Shown here one piece after another: positions 29,225-38,328 of a stretch of DNA of 64,000 bases. The DNA is from Cloacibacillus evryensis DSM 19522. GTDB taxonomy: Bacteria > Synergistota > Synergistia > Synergistales > Synergistaceae. Location of the stretch: assembly GCF_000585335.1 (NCBI RefSeq), contig NZ_KK073872.1, forward strand, positions 1,012,501 to 1,076,500, written 5' to 3'. The position numbers and the translations under genes were made by a program. The notes beneath the pieces were generated by a model, which worked only from the letters and a program-made list of their open reading frames with translations, had not been told where the DNA came from and made no database searches. Each line of letters opens with the position of its first letter. Position 1 is the first letter of the stretch.

Positions 29225-29254
29225 ATTATAGTCTACCTTTATTTGGGCTGTCAA
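29225..29254 (-). promoter_or_regulatory. Promoter of DUF3798 copy 1
   Basis: On the minus strand: TTGACA, 18-bp spacer, TATAAT. Both boxes are perfect. It lies about 100 bp upstream of the chosen start and leaves a leader with a small hairpin (CTGTCTGCTATGGCAG). Confidence 0.85.
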
Positions 29255-29344
29255 TAAAAAAAGCGCCTTATATATCAGTTGCATTTAATATATAATTAAT
29301 TAAAATAGTAAATTCTTAAGCTGCGTGACCAGAATTTTCAGTGC

Positions 29345-29372
29345 TTGACATATTCTGTCCGTGGTTTAATAT
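29345..29372 (+). promoter_or_regulatory. Promoter toward the M24 peptidase gene
   Basis: TTGACA (29345-29350), 16-bp spacer, TAATAT (29367-29372), with a leader of about 165 bp before the peptidase ATG. Confidence 0.6.
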
Positions 29373-29542
29373 AGAGAAGCTAAATTAATAAATGCCGTTG
29401 CGGGGGGCGGGGTGTGACGTTTTTTAGCAGTTCAATATATCAGTATTTTGTGCAGATAAAATAAGTAAAAATTACATTCATAAATTCATAAAATTGAATA
29501 TAAGGCCGCTGAAAAATATCCTTACAGGAGGCAGTTGTCCAT

Positions 29543-30649
29543 ATGATAAAGAAAAAAAGAGTCGAACGTCTGGCGCAGACATTGAAGGATAGGGGGATCG
29601 ATGCGCTTTATATCGGTCCTTCCACGGATCTGGAATATGTCGGAGGGCTTGACACCCAGCCGGATGAGCGCGTACGCGGCCTGATGGTCGCTAAAGACGC
29701 GCGCTGTTTTGCGATGACACCCCTGCTTTATAAAGAAGAGATCGTCAAGGCTTTCGAAGATGTTCCCTTTTACGCCGAGTGGAACGACCATGAGGGCTTC
29801 ACGGGAGCTTTTCGCCGCGGCTGTGAGCACCTGGGCATCGTCGGCGGCAGGATAGCTTTTAACGACGGCGTGCGCGCGGTGGACATGCTTGCCGTACGCG
29901 ACGCGATGCCGATGGAGATGGTGAACGGAGCTGACCTGCTCGCCGGACAACGTTCCCGGAAGGATGAGGAAGAGCTTGAGGTGCTGCGCGAATCGTCGCG
30001 CATAGTCGACAAAGTGGTAGCGAAACTCCAGAAGTTCATCCGTCCCGGCATCAAAGAACGCGACGTGGCGAAGAAGATCCCCGAGTTCTTTGAGGAAGAG
30101 GGCGTCACCCAGATGTCCTTCAACCCGATCGTCGCAAGCGGCCCCAACGGCTCGATGCCGCACTATTCGGGGGGAGAGCGCGTCATCGGTGAGAACGACA
30201 TCGTCATCCTCGACCTTGGCGGAAGGTATAAGAGCTACTGTTCCGACACGACCCGCACGCTTTTTACCGGCACGCCTACGGAAGAGATGAAAAAGGTATA
30301 CGAGATCGTGAAGAGGTCGCAGGCAGCCGGCGAGGCCGCCGTGAGGCCCGGCGCGACGGGCCAGGACGTCGACCGCGCGGCGCGCCAGGTCATTATCGAC
30401 GCGGGGTACGGCGAATTTTTCTTCAACCGCGTGGGACACGGAGTAGGCCTGGCAGTCCATGAGAGCCCTTATATGATAGAGGGCAACGACGTTCCGCTCG
30501 CGCCCGGCAATGTATTCAGCGTCGAACCGGGGATATACCTTCCCGGCAAGTTCGGCGTCAGGATCGAAAACCTGGTCGCGGTGCGTCCCGACGGCAGCGG
30601 CGAGGCGCTGAACCACTTTACCAGAGAGCTGACGATCTGCGGAGACTGA
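29543..30649 (+). CDS. M24 family Xaa-Pro-type aminopeptidase
   Basis: Cytoplasmic metallopeptidase of 368 residues. The N-terminal creatinase-like domain (1-135) is followed by the pita-bread catalytic domain with all five metal ligands: D224 (LDLGG), D235 (SDTTRT), H299 (GHGVGL), E328 (VEPGIY) and E342 (RIENL). AGGAGG precedes ATG. Family members remove residues ahead of proline or cleave related dipeptides. It stands between the two DUF3798 receptor genes, which suggests the imported ligand is a peptide or amide, but this is inference. Confidence 0.88.
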   Translation: MIKKKRVERLAQTLKDRGIDALYIGPSTDLEYVGGLDTQPDERVRGLMVAKDARCFAMTPLLYKEEIVKAFEDVPFYAEWNDHEGFTGAFRRGCEHLGIVGGRIAFNDGVRAVDMLAVRDAMPMEMVNGADLLAGQRSRKDEEELEVLRESSRIVDKVVAKLQKFIRPGIKERDVAKKIPEFFEEEGVTQMSFNPIVASGPNGSMPHYSGGERVIGENDIVILDLGGRYKSYCSDTTRTLFTGTPTEEMKKVYEIVKRSQAAGEAAVRPGATGQDVDRAARQVIIDAGYGEFFFNRVGHGVGLAVHESPYMIEGNDVPLAPGNVFSVEPGIYLPGKFGVRIENLVAVRPDGSGEALNHFTRELTICGD

Positions 30650-30660
30650 TTTGCTGAAAG

Positions 30661-30700
30661 ACACGGAAGCGGATTTTTATGATCCTCCTTCCGTGTTTTC
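30661..30700 (+). terminator. Terminator after the peptidase gene
   Basis: ACACGGAAG pairs with CTTCCGTGT, with an inner GGAT/ATCC stem, and TTTT follows. The next gene has its own ribosome site 10 bp upstream. Confidence 0.75.
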
Positions 30701-30747
30701 CATATAAGTACCAAATACGCACTGAATTTAAGGAGGAATGATTCAAC

Positions 30748-31938
30748 ATGAGAAGAGCAACAGTCTTTCTTTTTGCGCTGATCGCCGCGTCATTTATGGC
30801 GACGGCGGCCTTTGCCGCGCCGGCCTTTCACATCGGAGTCGCGACGCTGACCGTTTCCCAGGCCGAAGACACCTACCGCGGCGCCGAACGCCTGATCAAG
30901 GAATACGGCGACGTGGCTAACGGCGGCATGATCAAGCATGTCACGATGCCTGACAACTTCATGTCGGAGATGGAGACGACGATCTCCCAGATAGTCGGAC
31001 TCGCCGACGACCCCAAGATGAAGGTCATCGTAGTCGACGACGCGATCCCCGGAACGACGGAGGCCTTCCGCCGCGTCAAGGAGAAGAGGAAGGACATCCT
31101 CTGCTTCGCCGGAGAACCGCAGGAGGACCCGAACGTGATCACGAGCACCGCGGACTTCGCGGTCGGCGTGGACAACATCATGCGCGGCTACCTCATCATC
31201 AACACCGCAAAGAAGCTTGGAGCTAAGACCTTCGTGCACATCTCCTTCCCGCGCCACATGAGCTACGAGCTGCTTTCACGCCGCCGCGCGATCATGGAGC
31301 AGGCCTGCAAGGATCTCGGCATGAAGTTTGCCTTTGAGACGGCCCCCGACCCCACGAGCGACGTAGGCGTGGCCGGAGCGCAGCAGTTCATCCTTGAAAA
31401 GGTCCCGGCGTGGGTACAGAAGTACGGCAAGGATTCGGCTTTCTTCTGCACCAACGACGCGCAGACGGAGCCGCTCCTCAAGCAGGTCGCCAAATACGGC
31501 GCGATCTTTGTCGAGCCAGACCTTCCCTCGCCGCTGATGGGCTATCCCGGAGCGTTCGGCATCGACCTCAAGAAAGAGGCCGGAAACTGGCCCGCGATCA
31601 TGAAGAAGGTTGAAAAGACGGTCGTGGCTTCCGGAGGCAAGGGACGCATGGGAACATGGCCCTATTCCTACGGATGGAGCACGGTCTGCGCCCTCGCCGA
31701 ATACGGTAAGCGCATAACCGAAGGCAGCGCGAAGCTTTACAACCTTAAAGACCTCTGGAAGTGCTATGACAAATACACTCCCGGCGCGGAATGGAACGGC
31801 GCGCCTTACTATGATATGGCGAAACAGATGAAGATAAAGAAATTTGTTCTCGTCTACGAGGATACCTATGTATTCGGACGCGGTTACATGGGCGTGACCA
31901 AGGAAAAGGTTCCCGAGAAATACATCAAACTTAAGTAA
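30748..31938 (+). CDS. DUF3798 periplasmic binding protein, copy 2
   Basis: Exported protein of 396 residues with a signal peptide ending near FAA-PAFHIG. It is a close paralogue of the minus-strand copy at 27917: same domain, same length and long identical stretches, with the differences concentrated at the N-terminus and the last third. It is followed by an ABC ATPase and two permeases, so it is the natural receptor of that transporter. A strong AAGGAGG ribosome site precedes ATG. The terminator-like hairpin after it (31960) could set its level above that of the membrane parts, as is usual for binding proteins. Confidence 0.9.
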   Translation: MRRATVFLFALIAASFMATAAFAAPAFHIGVATLTVSQAEDTYRGAERLIKEYGDVANGGMIKHVTMPDNFMSEMETTISQIVGLADDPKMKVIVVDDAIPGTTEAFRRVKEKRKDILCFAGEPQEDPNVITSTADFAVGVDNIMRGYLIINTAKKLGAKTFVHISFPRHMSYELLSRRRAIMEQACKDLGMKFAFETAPDPTSDVGVAGAQQFILEKVPAWVQKYGKDSAFFCTNDAQTEPLLKQVAKYGAIFVEPDLPSPLMGYPGAFGIDLKKEAGNWPAIMKKVEKTVVASGGKGRMGTWPYSYGWSTVCALAEYGKRITEGSAKLYNLKDLWKCYDKYTPGAEWNGAPYYDMAKQMKIKKFVLVYEDTYVFGRGYMGVTKEKVPEKYIKLK

Positions 31939-31959
31939 CACGCAGTGTAATGTCACGTA

Positions 31960-31996
31960 AAGTTTTTCCGGCGCGAAGCGCCGGAAAAACTTTTGT
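31960..31996 (+). terminator. Hairpin between receptor and transporter genes
   Basis: A 15-bp perfect stem (AAGTTTTTCCGGCGC and its complement) around a GAA loop, ending in CTTTTG. It probably attenuates read-through and stabilises the receptor mRNA. Confidence 0.75.
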
Positions 31997-32030
31997 GGTA
32001 CAACGGCATACTCCCGACGGCAGTTTTTTC

Positions 32031-32059
32031 TTGAATTTTTACGTAAAAAACACTAAGAT
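32031..32059 (+). promoter_or_regulatory. Promoter with embedded palindrome before the ABC transporter
   Basis: TTGAAT (32031-32036), 17-bp spacer, TAAGAT (32054-32059). The spacer contains the TTTACGTAAA palindrome also found at 29174. A protein bound there would block RNA polymerase. Confidence 0.6.
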
Positions 32060-32127
32060 GCATTGCGTGTCGTCCATTAAAGTGAGGCGGCGGCGATATA
32101 TTTGGGAAAATATAAGAGGTGAAATAT

Positions 32128-33738
32128 ATGTCCATGGAAATTCCCCTTTTGAAGATGGAGAACATCGGCAAAGAATATTTTGGCAACCGAGTTCTTCAGG
32201 ATGTAACGTTTTCACTGCGGCCCGGAGAGATAATGGGGCTGGTAGGAGAAAATGGCGCTGGAAAATCGACCTTGATGAATATCCTCTTCGGGATGCCGGT
32301 CATTCAGGAGACGGGTGGGTATGAGGGGAAAATTATGATCGACGGGCAGGAGGTCCGTTTCAAGGACCCTCTTGACGCGCTTGAAGCCGGCATCGGAATG
32401 GTCCATCAGGAATTTTCCCTGATCCCGGGCTTTACGGCCACGGAAAATATACTTTTGAACAGGGAATCGGTAAAGTACAACGCGCTGGTCGAGGTATTCG
32501 GAGAGAGACTGATGACGCTCGACAGGCCGGAGATGAGGGAGAGGGCCGAAAAGGCGATAAAAACGCTCGGCGTGGAACTCAGCCCGGAGACGCTGATCAG
32601 CGAGATGCCGGTCGGCCACAAGCAGTTTACCGAAATAGCGCGCGAGATCGACAGAAGCAAAACGAGGCTTCTCGTCCTTGACGAGCCGACGGCGGTCCTT
32701 GCCGAAAGCGAGGCGACCGTCCTCATCTCGGCTCTCAAAACACTTTCCAAACAGGGTATCGCGATAATATTCATATCGCATCGGCTTCAGGAGATCATCG
32801 ACCTCTGCGACAAGCTCATCGTCCTTCGTGACGGGCGCGTCATACAGGAGGCCTGCACGAAGGAGACCAACGTCCGCCAGATCGCCGCCTGGATGGTAGA
32901 CAGAAAGGGCGATAAGGCCGGCGAGGAGAAGGCTGAGAAAAAGGAGAAAACGATCGGCGACGTCATACTGCGTACGGAACATCTCTGGGTCGACATGCCG
33001 GGAGAGACGGTGCGCGACGTTTCGATAGAGGTCCGTCAGGGCGAGATTCTCGGTTTCGGCGGTTTGGCCGGACAGGGGAAGGTCGGCATTTCAAACGGCA
33101 TCATGGGACTTTACGCCGCGGGCGGCAAGGTCTTCCTGCGCGGAAAAGAGATAAAACTCAACGACCCCGACGCCTCTCTGAAAGAGGGGATGGCCTTCGT
33201 CTCTGAAGACCGCAGAGGCGTAGGGCTTCTGCTTGAAGAGGGGATAGATTGGAATATAACCTTCACCGCGATGCAGGTGCAGGAGAAGTTTATTAGAAAG
33301 CTGGCCGGAGGCCTTGTCAAATGGCGCGACGACAAGGCGATCGAGGAGTGCACGAGGGAATATATAAAATCCCTTGAGATACGCTGCACCGGCCCCGCCC
33401 AGCGCGCGATAGAGCTTTCAGGGGGAAACCAGCAGAAGGTCTGTCTCGCGAAGGCCTTCGCGGTGAGCCCGGAGATACTTTTTGTCTCCGAGCCGACGCG
33501 CGGCATCGACGTAGGCGCGAAAAAGCTCGTTCTCGATACGCTGCGCCGCGTCAACGAAGAGGACGGAACGACGATCATCATGACCTCCTCCGAGCTGGAG
33601 GAGCTCCGTTCCATCTGTGACCGCATAGTGATAATAAACGAAGGCAGGGTCTCCGGCATCCTGCCGGCGTCGGCGCCGGCAGAAGAGTTCGGACTGCTGA
33701 TGCTTGGCCACGTCGAAGAACCAGCCGCCGTAAATTGA
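32128..33738 (+). CDS. Sugar-type ABC transporter ATP-binding protein (two ABC domains)
   Basis: Protein of about 536 residues with two ABC ATPase domains, as in RbsA/MglA/YufO-type proteins. Domain 1 has GENGAGKST and LVLDEPTAVLAE. Domain 2 has the usual degenerate Walker A (GLAGQGKV) and a good signature LSGGNQQKVCLAKAF. ATG 32128 is chosen because AGAGGTG lies seven bases upstream. It energises the two permeases that follow. Related systems import ribose, nucleosides or autoinducer-2; the DUF3798 receptor leaves the substrate open. Confidence 0.88.
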   Translation: MSMEIPLLKMENIGKEYFGNRVLQDVTFSLRPGEIMGLVGENGAGKSTLMNILFGMPVIQETGGYEGKIMIDGQEVRFKDPLDALEAGIGMVHQEFSLIPGFTATENILLNRESVKYNALVEVFGERLMTLDRPEMRERAEKAIKTLGVELSPETLISEMPVGHKQFTEIAREIDRSKTRLLVLDEPTAVLAESEATVLISALKTLSKQGIAIIFISHRLQEIIDLCDKLIVLRDGRVIQEACTKETNVRQIAAWMVDRKGDKAGEEKAEKKEKTIGDVILRTEHLWVDMPGETVRDVSIEVRQGEILGFGGLAGQGKVGISNGIMGLYAAGGKVFLRGKEIKLNDPDASLKEGMAFVSEDRRGVGLLLEEGIDWNITFTAMQVQEKFIRKLAGGLVKWRDDKAIEECTREYIKSLEIRCTGPAQRAIELSGGNQQKVCLAKAFAVSPEILFVSEPTRGIDVGAKKLVLDTLRRVNEEDGTTIIMTSSELEELRSICDRIVIINEGRVSGILPASAPAEEFGLLMLGHVEEPAAVN

Positions 33739-33763
33739 TAAAGGGAACGCAGGTGAGCAAAAA

Positions 33764-34810
33764 ATGAAGAATAAATTACAGGAATTTATTGAGAACGCAG
33801 GATGGCCGCGAGTAATAATCGCCCTCTTCCTGTGCGCGCTCTTCGTCGCCGCGCCGTTTGTCGGCGTGCGGATCGACGCCTCGCTCTCCGACACGCTCGT
33901 TCGTGTCGGAATGAACGGCATACTCGTCCTCGCGATGGTCCCGATGGTACAGTCGGGATGCGGGCTGAACTTCGGACTGCCGCTCGGCATCATCGCCGGC
34001 CTCCTCGGAGCCGTCACCTCGATACAGATCGGCATAAGGGGCAGCGTCGGTTTCCTCCTCGCCGCGGCGATCGCCATTCCGATAGCCGTCGTACTCGGCT
34101 GGCTGTACGGACAGCTGCTGAACCGCGTCAAGGGAGACGAAATGATGATCGCCACCTACGTTGGATTCTCATCCGTCGCCCTCATGTGCATCGCCTGGCT
34201 GCTGCTCCCATATACGAGCCCGACGATGATCTGGGGCTACGGCGGTTCTGGGCTCCGCACGACGATAAGCGTCGAGGGCTATTGGCTAAACGCGCTGAGC
34301 AAGTATGTGAATATCCAGATAGGCGAATTTTTCTATGTGCCGGTGGGGATGTTCCTCTTCTTCGCCTTCGTGGCCTTCCTCGTATGGGCCTTCTTCCGGA
34401 CGAAGATCGGAACGGCGGTCACCGCCGTCGGTTCCAATCCTGAATTCGCGCGTGCATCCGGCATCGACGTAGACCGTATGCGCACGATCTCCGTCATCCT
34501 TTCGACGGTGCTTGGAGCGGTCGGCATACTGGTTTACGAACAGAGCTTCGGATTCATCCAGCTTTACATGGGGCCGTTCTATATGGCTTTCCCCGCCGTC
34601 GCCGCGATCCTGCTTGGCGGCGCCTCCGTCAATAAGGCCACGATGGTCAACGTCGTCGTCGGGACCTTCCTGTTCCAAGGAATACTGACAATGACGCCTT
34701 CGGTAATCAACAGCGTCATGCAGACGGACATGTCTGAGGTCATCCGCATCATCGTCAGTAACGGCATGATCCTCTATGCCCTTACGCGGAAAGTGACGGT
34801 GAAACGCTAA
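33764..34810 (+). CDS. ABC transporter permease, BPD_transp_2 type (first)
   Basis: Inner-membrane protein of 348 residues with about nine helices and the conserved cytoplasmic loop TAVGSNPEFARASGIDVDRM, typical of RbsC/BmpB-like permeases. It forms a heterodimer with the next permease, with which it overlaps by one base (TAATG). The N-terminus is cytoplasmic. Confidence 0.88.
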   Translation: MKNKLQEFIENAGWPRVIIALFLCALFVAAPFVGVRIDASLSDTLVRVGMNGILVLAMVPMVQSGCGLNFGLPLGIIAGLLGAVTSIQIGIRGSVGFLLAAAIAIPIAVVLGWLYGQLLNRVKGDEMMIATYVGFSSVALMCIAWLLLPYTSPTMIWGYGGSGLRTTISVEGYWLNALSKYVNIQIGEFFYVPVGMFLFFAFVAFLVWAFFRTKIGTAVTAVGSNPEFARASGIDVDRMRTISVILSTVLGAVGILVYEQSFGFIQLYMGPFYMAFPAVAAILLGGASVNKATMVNVVVGTFLFQGILTMTPSVINSVMQTDMSEVIRIIVSNGMILYALTRKVTVKR

Positions 34811-35901
34811 TGGCTAAAAGAAATCGTGAATTGAAAAGTATGCTGGCCGACTACGCGGTCCCGATCGTCTTTATCGGGCTCTCCGCGATAGCCATCCCGC
34901 TTTCAGGCTTTTCCGCCACATATCTGATACAGGAGATGTTCACGCGCCTGGCGAGAAACTCCTTCCTCGTCCTCTCCCTTCTCATCCCGATACTTGCCGG
35001 CATGGGACTCAACTTCGGCATGGTCCTCGGCGCGATGGCGGGGCAGATTGGGCTCATATTCGTCACTGACTGGGCCGTCGTTGGCTGGGAGGGAATGCTG
35101 CTGGCCTCGATCGTGGGCATGCCGATCGCGATCCTGCTCGGATATATATGCGGCGCCGTCCTCAACCGCGCCAAAGGCCGCGAAATGGTGACGTCGTATA
35201 TCCTTGGGTTTTTCATCAATGGCGTCTATCAGCTGATCGTGCTCTACGGGATGGGCAACATCCTGCCGATATCGAACCCGCAGCTGGTGCTTTCGCGCGG
35301 ATATGGCATACGCAACGCGATAAACCTCACGGGCGTCCGCCATGTTCTCGACAACCTCATCCCGTTTAAGATCGGCACGATCGACGTACCGGTGGCGACC
35401 TTCATCCTGATCGGCATCTTCTGCCTCTTCATCGTCTGGTTCCGCCGCACGAAGCTCGGGCAGGACATGCGCGCGCTCGGGCAGGATATGGCGGTCGCCG
35501 AATCGGCAGGTATCCCCGTGGAACGCACGAGGATCATCGCGATCGTGATCTCCACGGTGCTGGCCTGCTTCGGACAGATAATATTCCTGCAGAACATCGG
35601 CACGATGAACACCTACAACAGCCACGACCAGGCGGGAATGTTCGCCATCGCCGCGATCCTCATAGGCGGAGCATCCGTCAGCCGCGCGACGATCACCAAC
35701 GTCTTTGTCGGCGTCGTGCTCTTCCACCTGATGTTCGTCGTCTCCCCGATGGCCGGCAAGGAGCTTATCGGGCAGGCGCAGCTTGGGGAATACTTCCGCG
35801 TCTTCGTCTCCTACGGCATCATCGCCCTGGCCCTCGTGCTTCACGCCTGGAGGCGCCAGAGGGATAAGATCGAGGCCAGAAGGAGCCTGAGAGGAGAATA
35901 G
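34810..35901 (+). CDS. ABC transporter permease, BPD_transp_2 type (second)
   Basis: Inner-membrane protein of 363 residues, about nine helices, with the loop DMRALGQDMAVAESAGIPVE that docks on the ATPase. It resembles the first permease in order of helices but is clearly diverged, as in nucleoside-type transporters with two different permeases. It follows directly by start/stop overlap and is followed three bases later by the small anchored protein. Confidence 0.88.
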   Translation: MAKRNRELKSMLADYAVPIVFIGLSAIAIPLSGFSATYLIQEMFTRLARNSFLVLSLLIPILAGMGLNFGMVLGAMAGQIGLIFVTDWAVVGWEGMLLASIVGMPIAILLGYICGAVLNRAKGREMVTSYILGFFINGVYQLIVLYGMGNILPISNPQLVLSRGYGIRNAINLTGVRHVLDNLIPFKIGTIDVPVATFILIGIFCLFIVWFRRTKLGQDMRALGQDMAVAESAGIPVERTRIIAIVISTVLACFGQIIFLQNIGTMNTYNSHDQAGMFAIAAILIGGASVSRATITNVFVGVVLFHLMFVVSPMAGKELIGQAQLGEYFRVFVSYGIIALALVLHAWRRQRDKIEARRSLRGE

Positions 35902-35903
35902 CC

Positions 35904-36395
35904 ATGACGCACAATATAAATAAAAAGAGGCTGATCATACGTCTCGCGCTCGTCGCGCTTCTGGTTCTCCTATGCTTTGTCCTCTACTATGTCGGCAAAG
36001 AGCACGAGGTGCTTATCGACAATAAGACGGCCGCCATCGACGGACACGAGTATCAGGAGATAGCCTATATGAACGTGGTCGTTGACGGCGACGAGGATAA
36101 GGCGATGGAGTTCTACGCGGGCGACCGTGACGTCGTAAAGCTTAAGGGACCGAGCCACAGGATCAAGATAACGGTCATCAACGAGGACACCGAAGAGGTC
36201 ATCAAAACGGTAGAACGCGACCTCAGCCTGGGAGCGGTGTCGAGTGTGATGTACTCCCTGCCAGCCATAGTTGACGGTGCTCCGACAGTCGAGCTCCCGC
36301 TGCCTCATACGGAGGCGCAGGAGGAGAGCGGCGGCGGGGATGCGCCGCAGCAGGAGGAAGTACCCACGGGCGAGGCTCCGGCCCTCTCCGACTAA
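35904..36395 (+). CDS. Small membrane-anchored protein of the transporter operon
   Basis: A 163-residue protein with one N-terminal membrane helix (about 11-29, LALVALLVLLCFVLYYVG), a beta-rich extracytoplasmic domain (about 30-125) and a Glu/Pro/Gly-rich tail. I believe similar proteins near such permeases are classed as DUF6672, but this is from memory and uncertain. Its tight spacing with the permease gene suggests an accessory subunit of the transporter. Confidence 0.65.
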   Translation: MTHNINKKRLIIRLALVALLVLLCFVLYYVGKEHEVLIDNKTAAIDGHEYQEIAYMNVVVDGDEDKAMEFYAGDRDVVKLKGPSHRIKITVINEDTEEVIKTVERDLSLGAVSSVMYSLPAIVDGAPTVELPLPHTEAQEESGGGDAPQQEEVPTGEAPALSD

Positions 36396-36423
36396 AAACT
36401 ATAGTTTCATAAGCCCTGTAAAT

Positions 36424-36470
36424 AAAAATCGAGACCGCCGGCATATCAGCAGGCGGTCTCGATTTTTTCC
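36424..36470 (+). terminator. Terminator of the ABC transporter operon
   Basis: A 12-bp perfect stem ATCGAGACCGCC / GGCGGTCTCGAT with a twelve-base loop and T6 behind it. The A run on the left makes it bidirectional in principle. Confidence 0.9.
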
Positions 36471-36668
36471 GGATGGACCTAAGCGGCGGATACTTTCGTG
36501 TTGCTGTTCCTCCAGCGCCGCGCCGGGTATTCCTGTCGATATCTGTAAAATAATAAATACCATTGTAATGATATACTTTAATAAGATATCATCATACCGC
36601 CGCGCACAACAGGCAGAACAGGTGACGGGCGGCGGCAGTTCCGAAAAACTTTGGAGGCGGAAACCGTT

Positions 36669-36722
36669 ATGATAAGAACCGGGACGGCATCCAAACCTGC
36701 GGGGATGAACAGGGAGGGATGA
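36669..36722 (+). other. Possible 17-codon leader ORF before the phosphatase
   Basis: ATG 36669 follows a GGAGG (36651) at a rather long distance, and its TGA at 36720 lies within the ribosome site of the phosphatase gene, so it could couple translation. The peptide (MIRTGTASKPAGMNREG) matches nothing I know. The rest of the 36471-36726 gap holds an AT-rich patch near 36550-36595 that could contain a promoter, but no clean boxes. Confidence 0.25.
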
Positions 36723-36726
36723 TGCG

Positions 36727-37377
36727 ATGTCAGCAAAGACGACGATATATTTCATAAGACACGGCGAATGCGCGGGAAACAGGGAGCGGCGCATCCGGGG
36801 CTGCGTCGATTTCCCCCTCAACGAAAACGGCATAAAGCAGGCGCGGGCGCTGGCTGAGCGTATGAAGGAGCTCGGGATCGGACGTATCGTCACGAGCCAG
36901 CTGTCGCGCGCGGTGATGACCGCCGAAATCCTCGGCCTGCGCCTGGGACTGTCGCCGGTCGTAAAAGATGGATTCCGCAACATTTGCTTCGGATCGTGGG
37001 AAAATCGCCTGCAAAGCGAGATCATTGAGGAGTTTCCGGAAATGTGGAAGACCTGGCTTACAGCCCCCGAGTCGCTCCGCGTCGACGGCGCGGAAAACAT
37101 CGAAGAGGTGCGCCGGCGCTCGCTGCGCGAACTGGAACGTACCGTCGCGGAGTATGCGGGAGAAACTATCGCCCTGGTATCGCACAGGGCGCTGCTGAAG
37201 CCGATGCTTGCCGGGGCTCTGGGAATAGAGCGTCCCTGCTTCTGGCGGCTGCATCTTGATAACGCGGCCTACGGGATTCTAACGCACGACCAAGCCAAGG
37301 GCTTCTGCCTTTGCGGCCTCAACTATACGGAACATTTAAAGAAATTAGAAATAGTTGATGATTTTGACAGCATGTGA
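36727..37377 (+). CDS. Histidine phosphatase family protein
   Basis: Protein of 216 residues with the phosphohistidine motif FIRHGEC near the N-terminus, the acidic catalytic region around GFRNICFGSWENR and the second histidine in LVSHRALLKPM. This is the layout of phosphoglycerate-mutase-like phosphatases (CobC, PhoE, GpmB). The substrate is not evident. A strong ribosome site GGGAGGG precedes it. Confidence 0.88.
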   Translation: MSAKTTIYFIRHGECAGNRERRIRGCVDFPLNENGIKQARALAERMKELGIGRIVTSQLSRAVMTAEILGLRLGLSPVVKDGFRNICFGSWENRLQSEIIEEFPEMWKTWLTAPESLRVDGAENIEEVRRRSLRELERTVAEYAGETIALVSHRALLKPMLAGALGIERPCFWRLHLDNAAYGILTHDQAKGFCLCGLNYTEHLKKLEIVDDFDSM

Positions 37378-37591
37378 CATCGGCGCCCAGCAAACAAAAG
37401 CCGGAAGAAGGTACGCGATATCTGCGGCTTTCGCAGTACAGGAACGAGGATAATAATAGACTTGTATATAATGGTATAAATAATACAAAGAATGTATTTA
37501 TAATGATCTTTTTGGAGAAAATCAAAGATAATGATAAAAATGTATGCCAATATGACGGAAGTATGCTATCCTAACGCATGAGGTGAAATGA

Positions 37592-38239
37592 ATGGAAGAA
37601 AAGTCATTATCTGCGCAGGTATATGAAAAGATCAAAGCAGGGATAATTTCCCTGAAATATCCTCCCGGCTCCGTACTTAAAGAGCGCGAACTGTCCGAGA
37701 GCCTTGGCGTGAGCCGCACGCCTGTGCGGGAGGCGATACAGCGGCTGTCGCAGGAATCCTGGCTCGTTCCCGGAGAGGGAAAACGGATGCAGGTACGTCC
37801 CGTCACCATCGCCGACGTCCACGAGATCATACAGATACGCAACCTTGTCGAATACGCCGCTTTGGATGACCTGTTGAAAAACGGAGAGCCGAGAGTGGCC
37901 GCCGGACAATTGGACTCAATCCTGAATGAGATGAAGTCGGCTACCGAAGTATATACGCTCACTACCCTTGACCTTAAATTCCATTACCTTGTGGTCGAAA
38001 GCATGAAAAATGAGCGGCTGCTGAGATTCTGGAGCACCGTTCAGGACGAGGTGCTGCGGATGGGGCTGCTGATGCTCAAGAGAAAAGATCGCTGGGGCGA
38101 GGTCATAAGCGAACATGAGCGCCTGGTGGAGATGCTGTGGAACAAAGACGCGGAAAAAACGCGCCTTGCGATGAAGGAACATTTGGAAAACAGTTATGCC
38201 GCTTTGATAAGAGATCCTGCCGGATGCTTAAAAAACTGA
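37592..38239 (+). CDS. GntR family regulator with FCD domain
   Basis: Protein of 215 residues. The N-terminal winged helix (residues 8-70) contains LKERELSESLGVSRTPVREAIQRL, the GntR hallmark. The C-terminal all-helical FCD ligand domain spans about 80-205 and usually binds a carboxylic acid plus a metal. It precedes and shares direction with the catabolic block at 38442-51727. TGTATGCCAA occurs both before this gene (37541) and in the promoter of the next gene (38359), so it probably controls itself and the block, releasing DNA when its acid ligand is present. Confidence 0.9.
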   Translation: MEEKSLSAQVYEKIKAGIISLKYPPGSVLKERELSESLGVSRTPVREAIQRLSQESWLVPGEGKRMQVRPVTIADVHEIIQIRNLVEYAALDDLLKNGEPRVAAGQLDSILNEMKSATEVYTLTTLDLKFHYLVVESMKNERLLRFWSTVQDEVLRMGLLMLKRKDRWGEVISEHERLVEMLWNKDAEKTRLAMKEHLENSYAALIRDPAGCLKN

Positions 38240-38271
38240 AAATGGATCGAATAATCTGCGTATAAATTTGA

Positions 38272-38307
38272 AGAAGAGAACCTATGAAGTTAGGCTCTCT
38301 TTTTTTG
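38272..38307 (+). terminator. Terminator after gntR
   Basis: AAGAGA-A-CCTA pairs with TAGG-C-TCTCTT and a T7 run follows, separating the regulator from the catabolic operon. Confidence 0.75.
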
Positions 38308-38328
38308 TCCAAAAGTCAATGTATCCTC

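Noticed and set aside
29522-30664. 380-codon frame antisense to the M24 peptidase gene
   Set aside because: The plus-strand frame has all metal ligands and a ribosome site; the antisense frame has no domain.
34903-35844. 313-codon frame antisense to the second permease
   Set aside because: Asp/His-rich shadow of a GC-rich membrane-protein gene.
36471-36726. Possible riboswitch before the histidine phosphatase gene
   Set aside because: No cobalamin-box or other known conserved riboswitch core could be matched; only weak hairpins are present.
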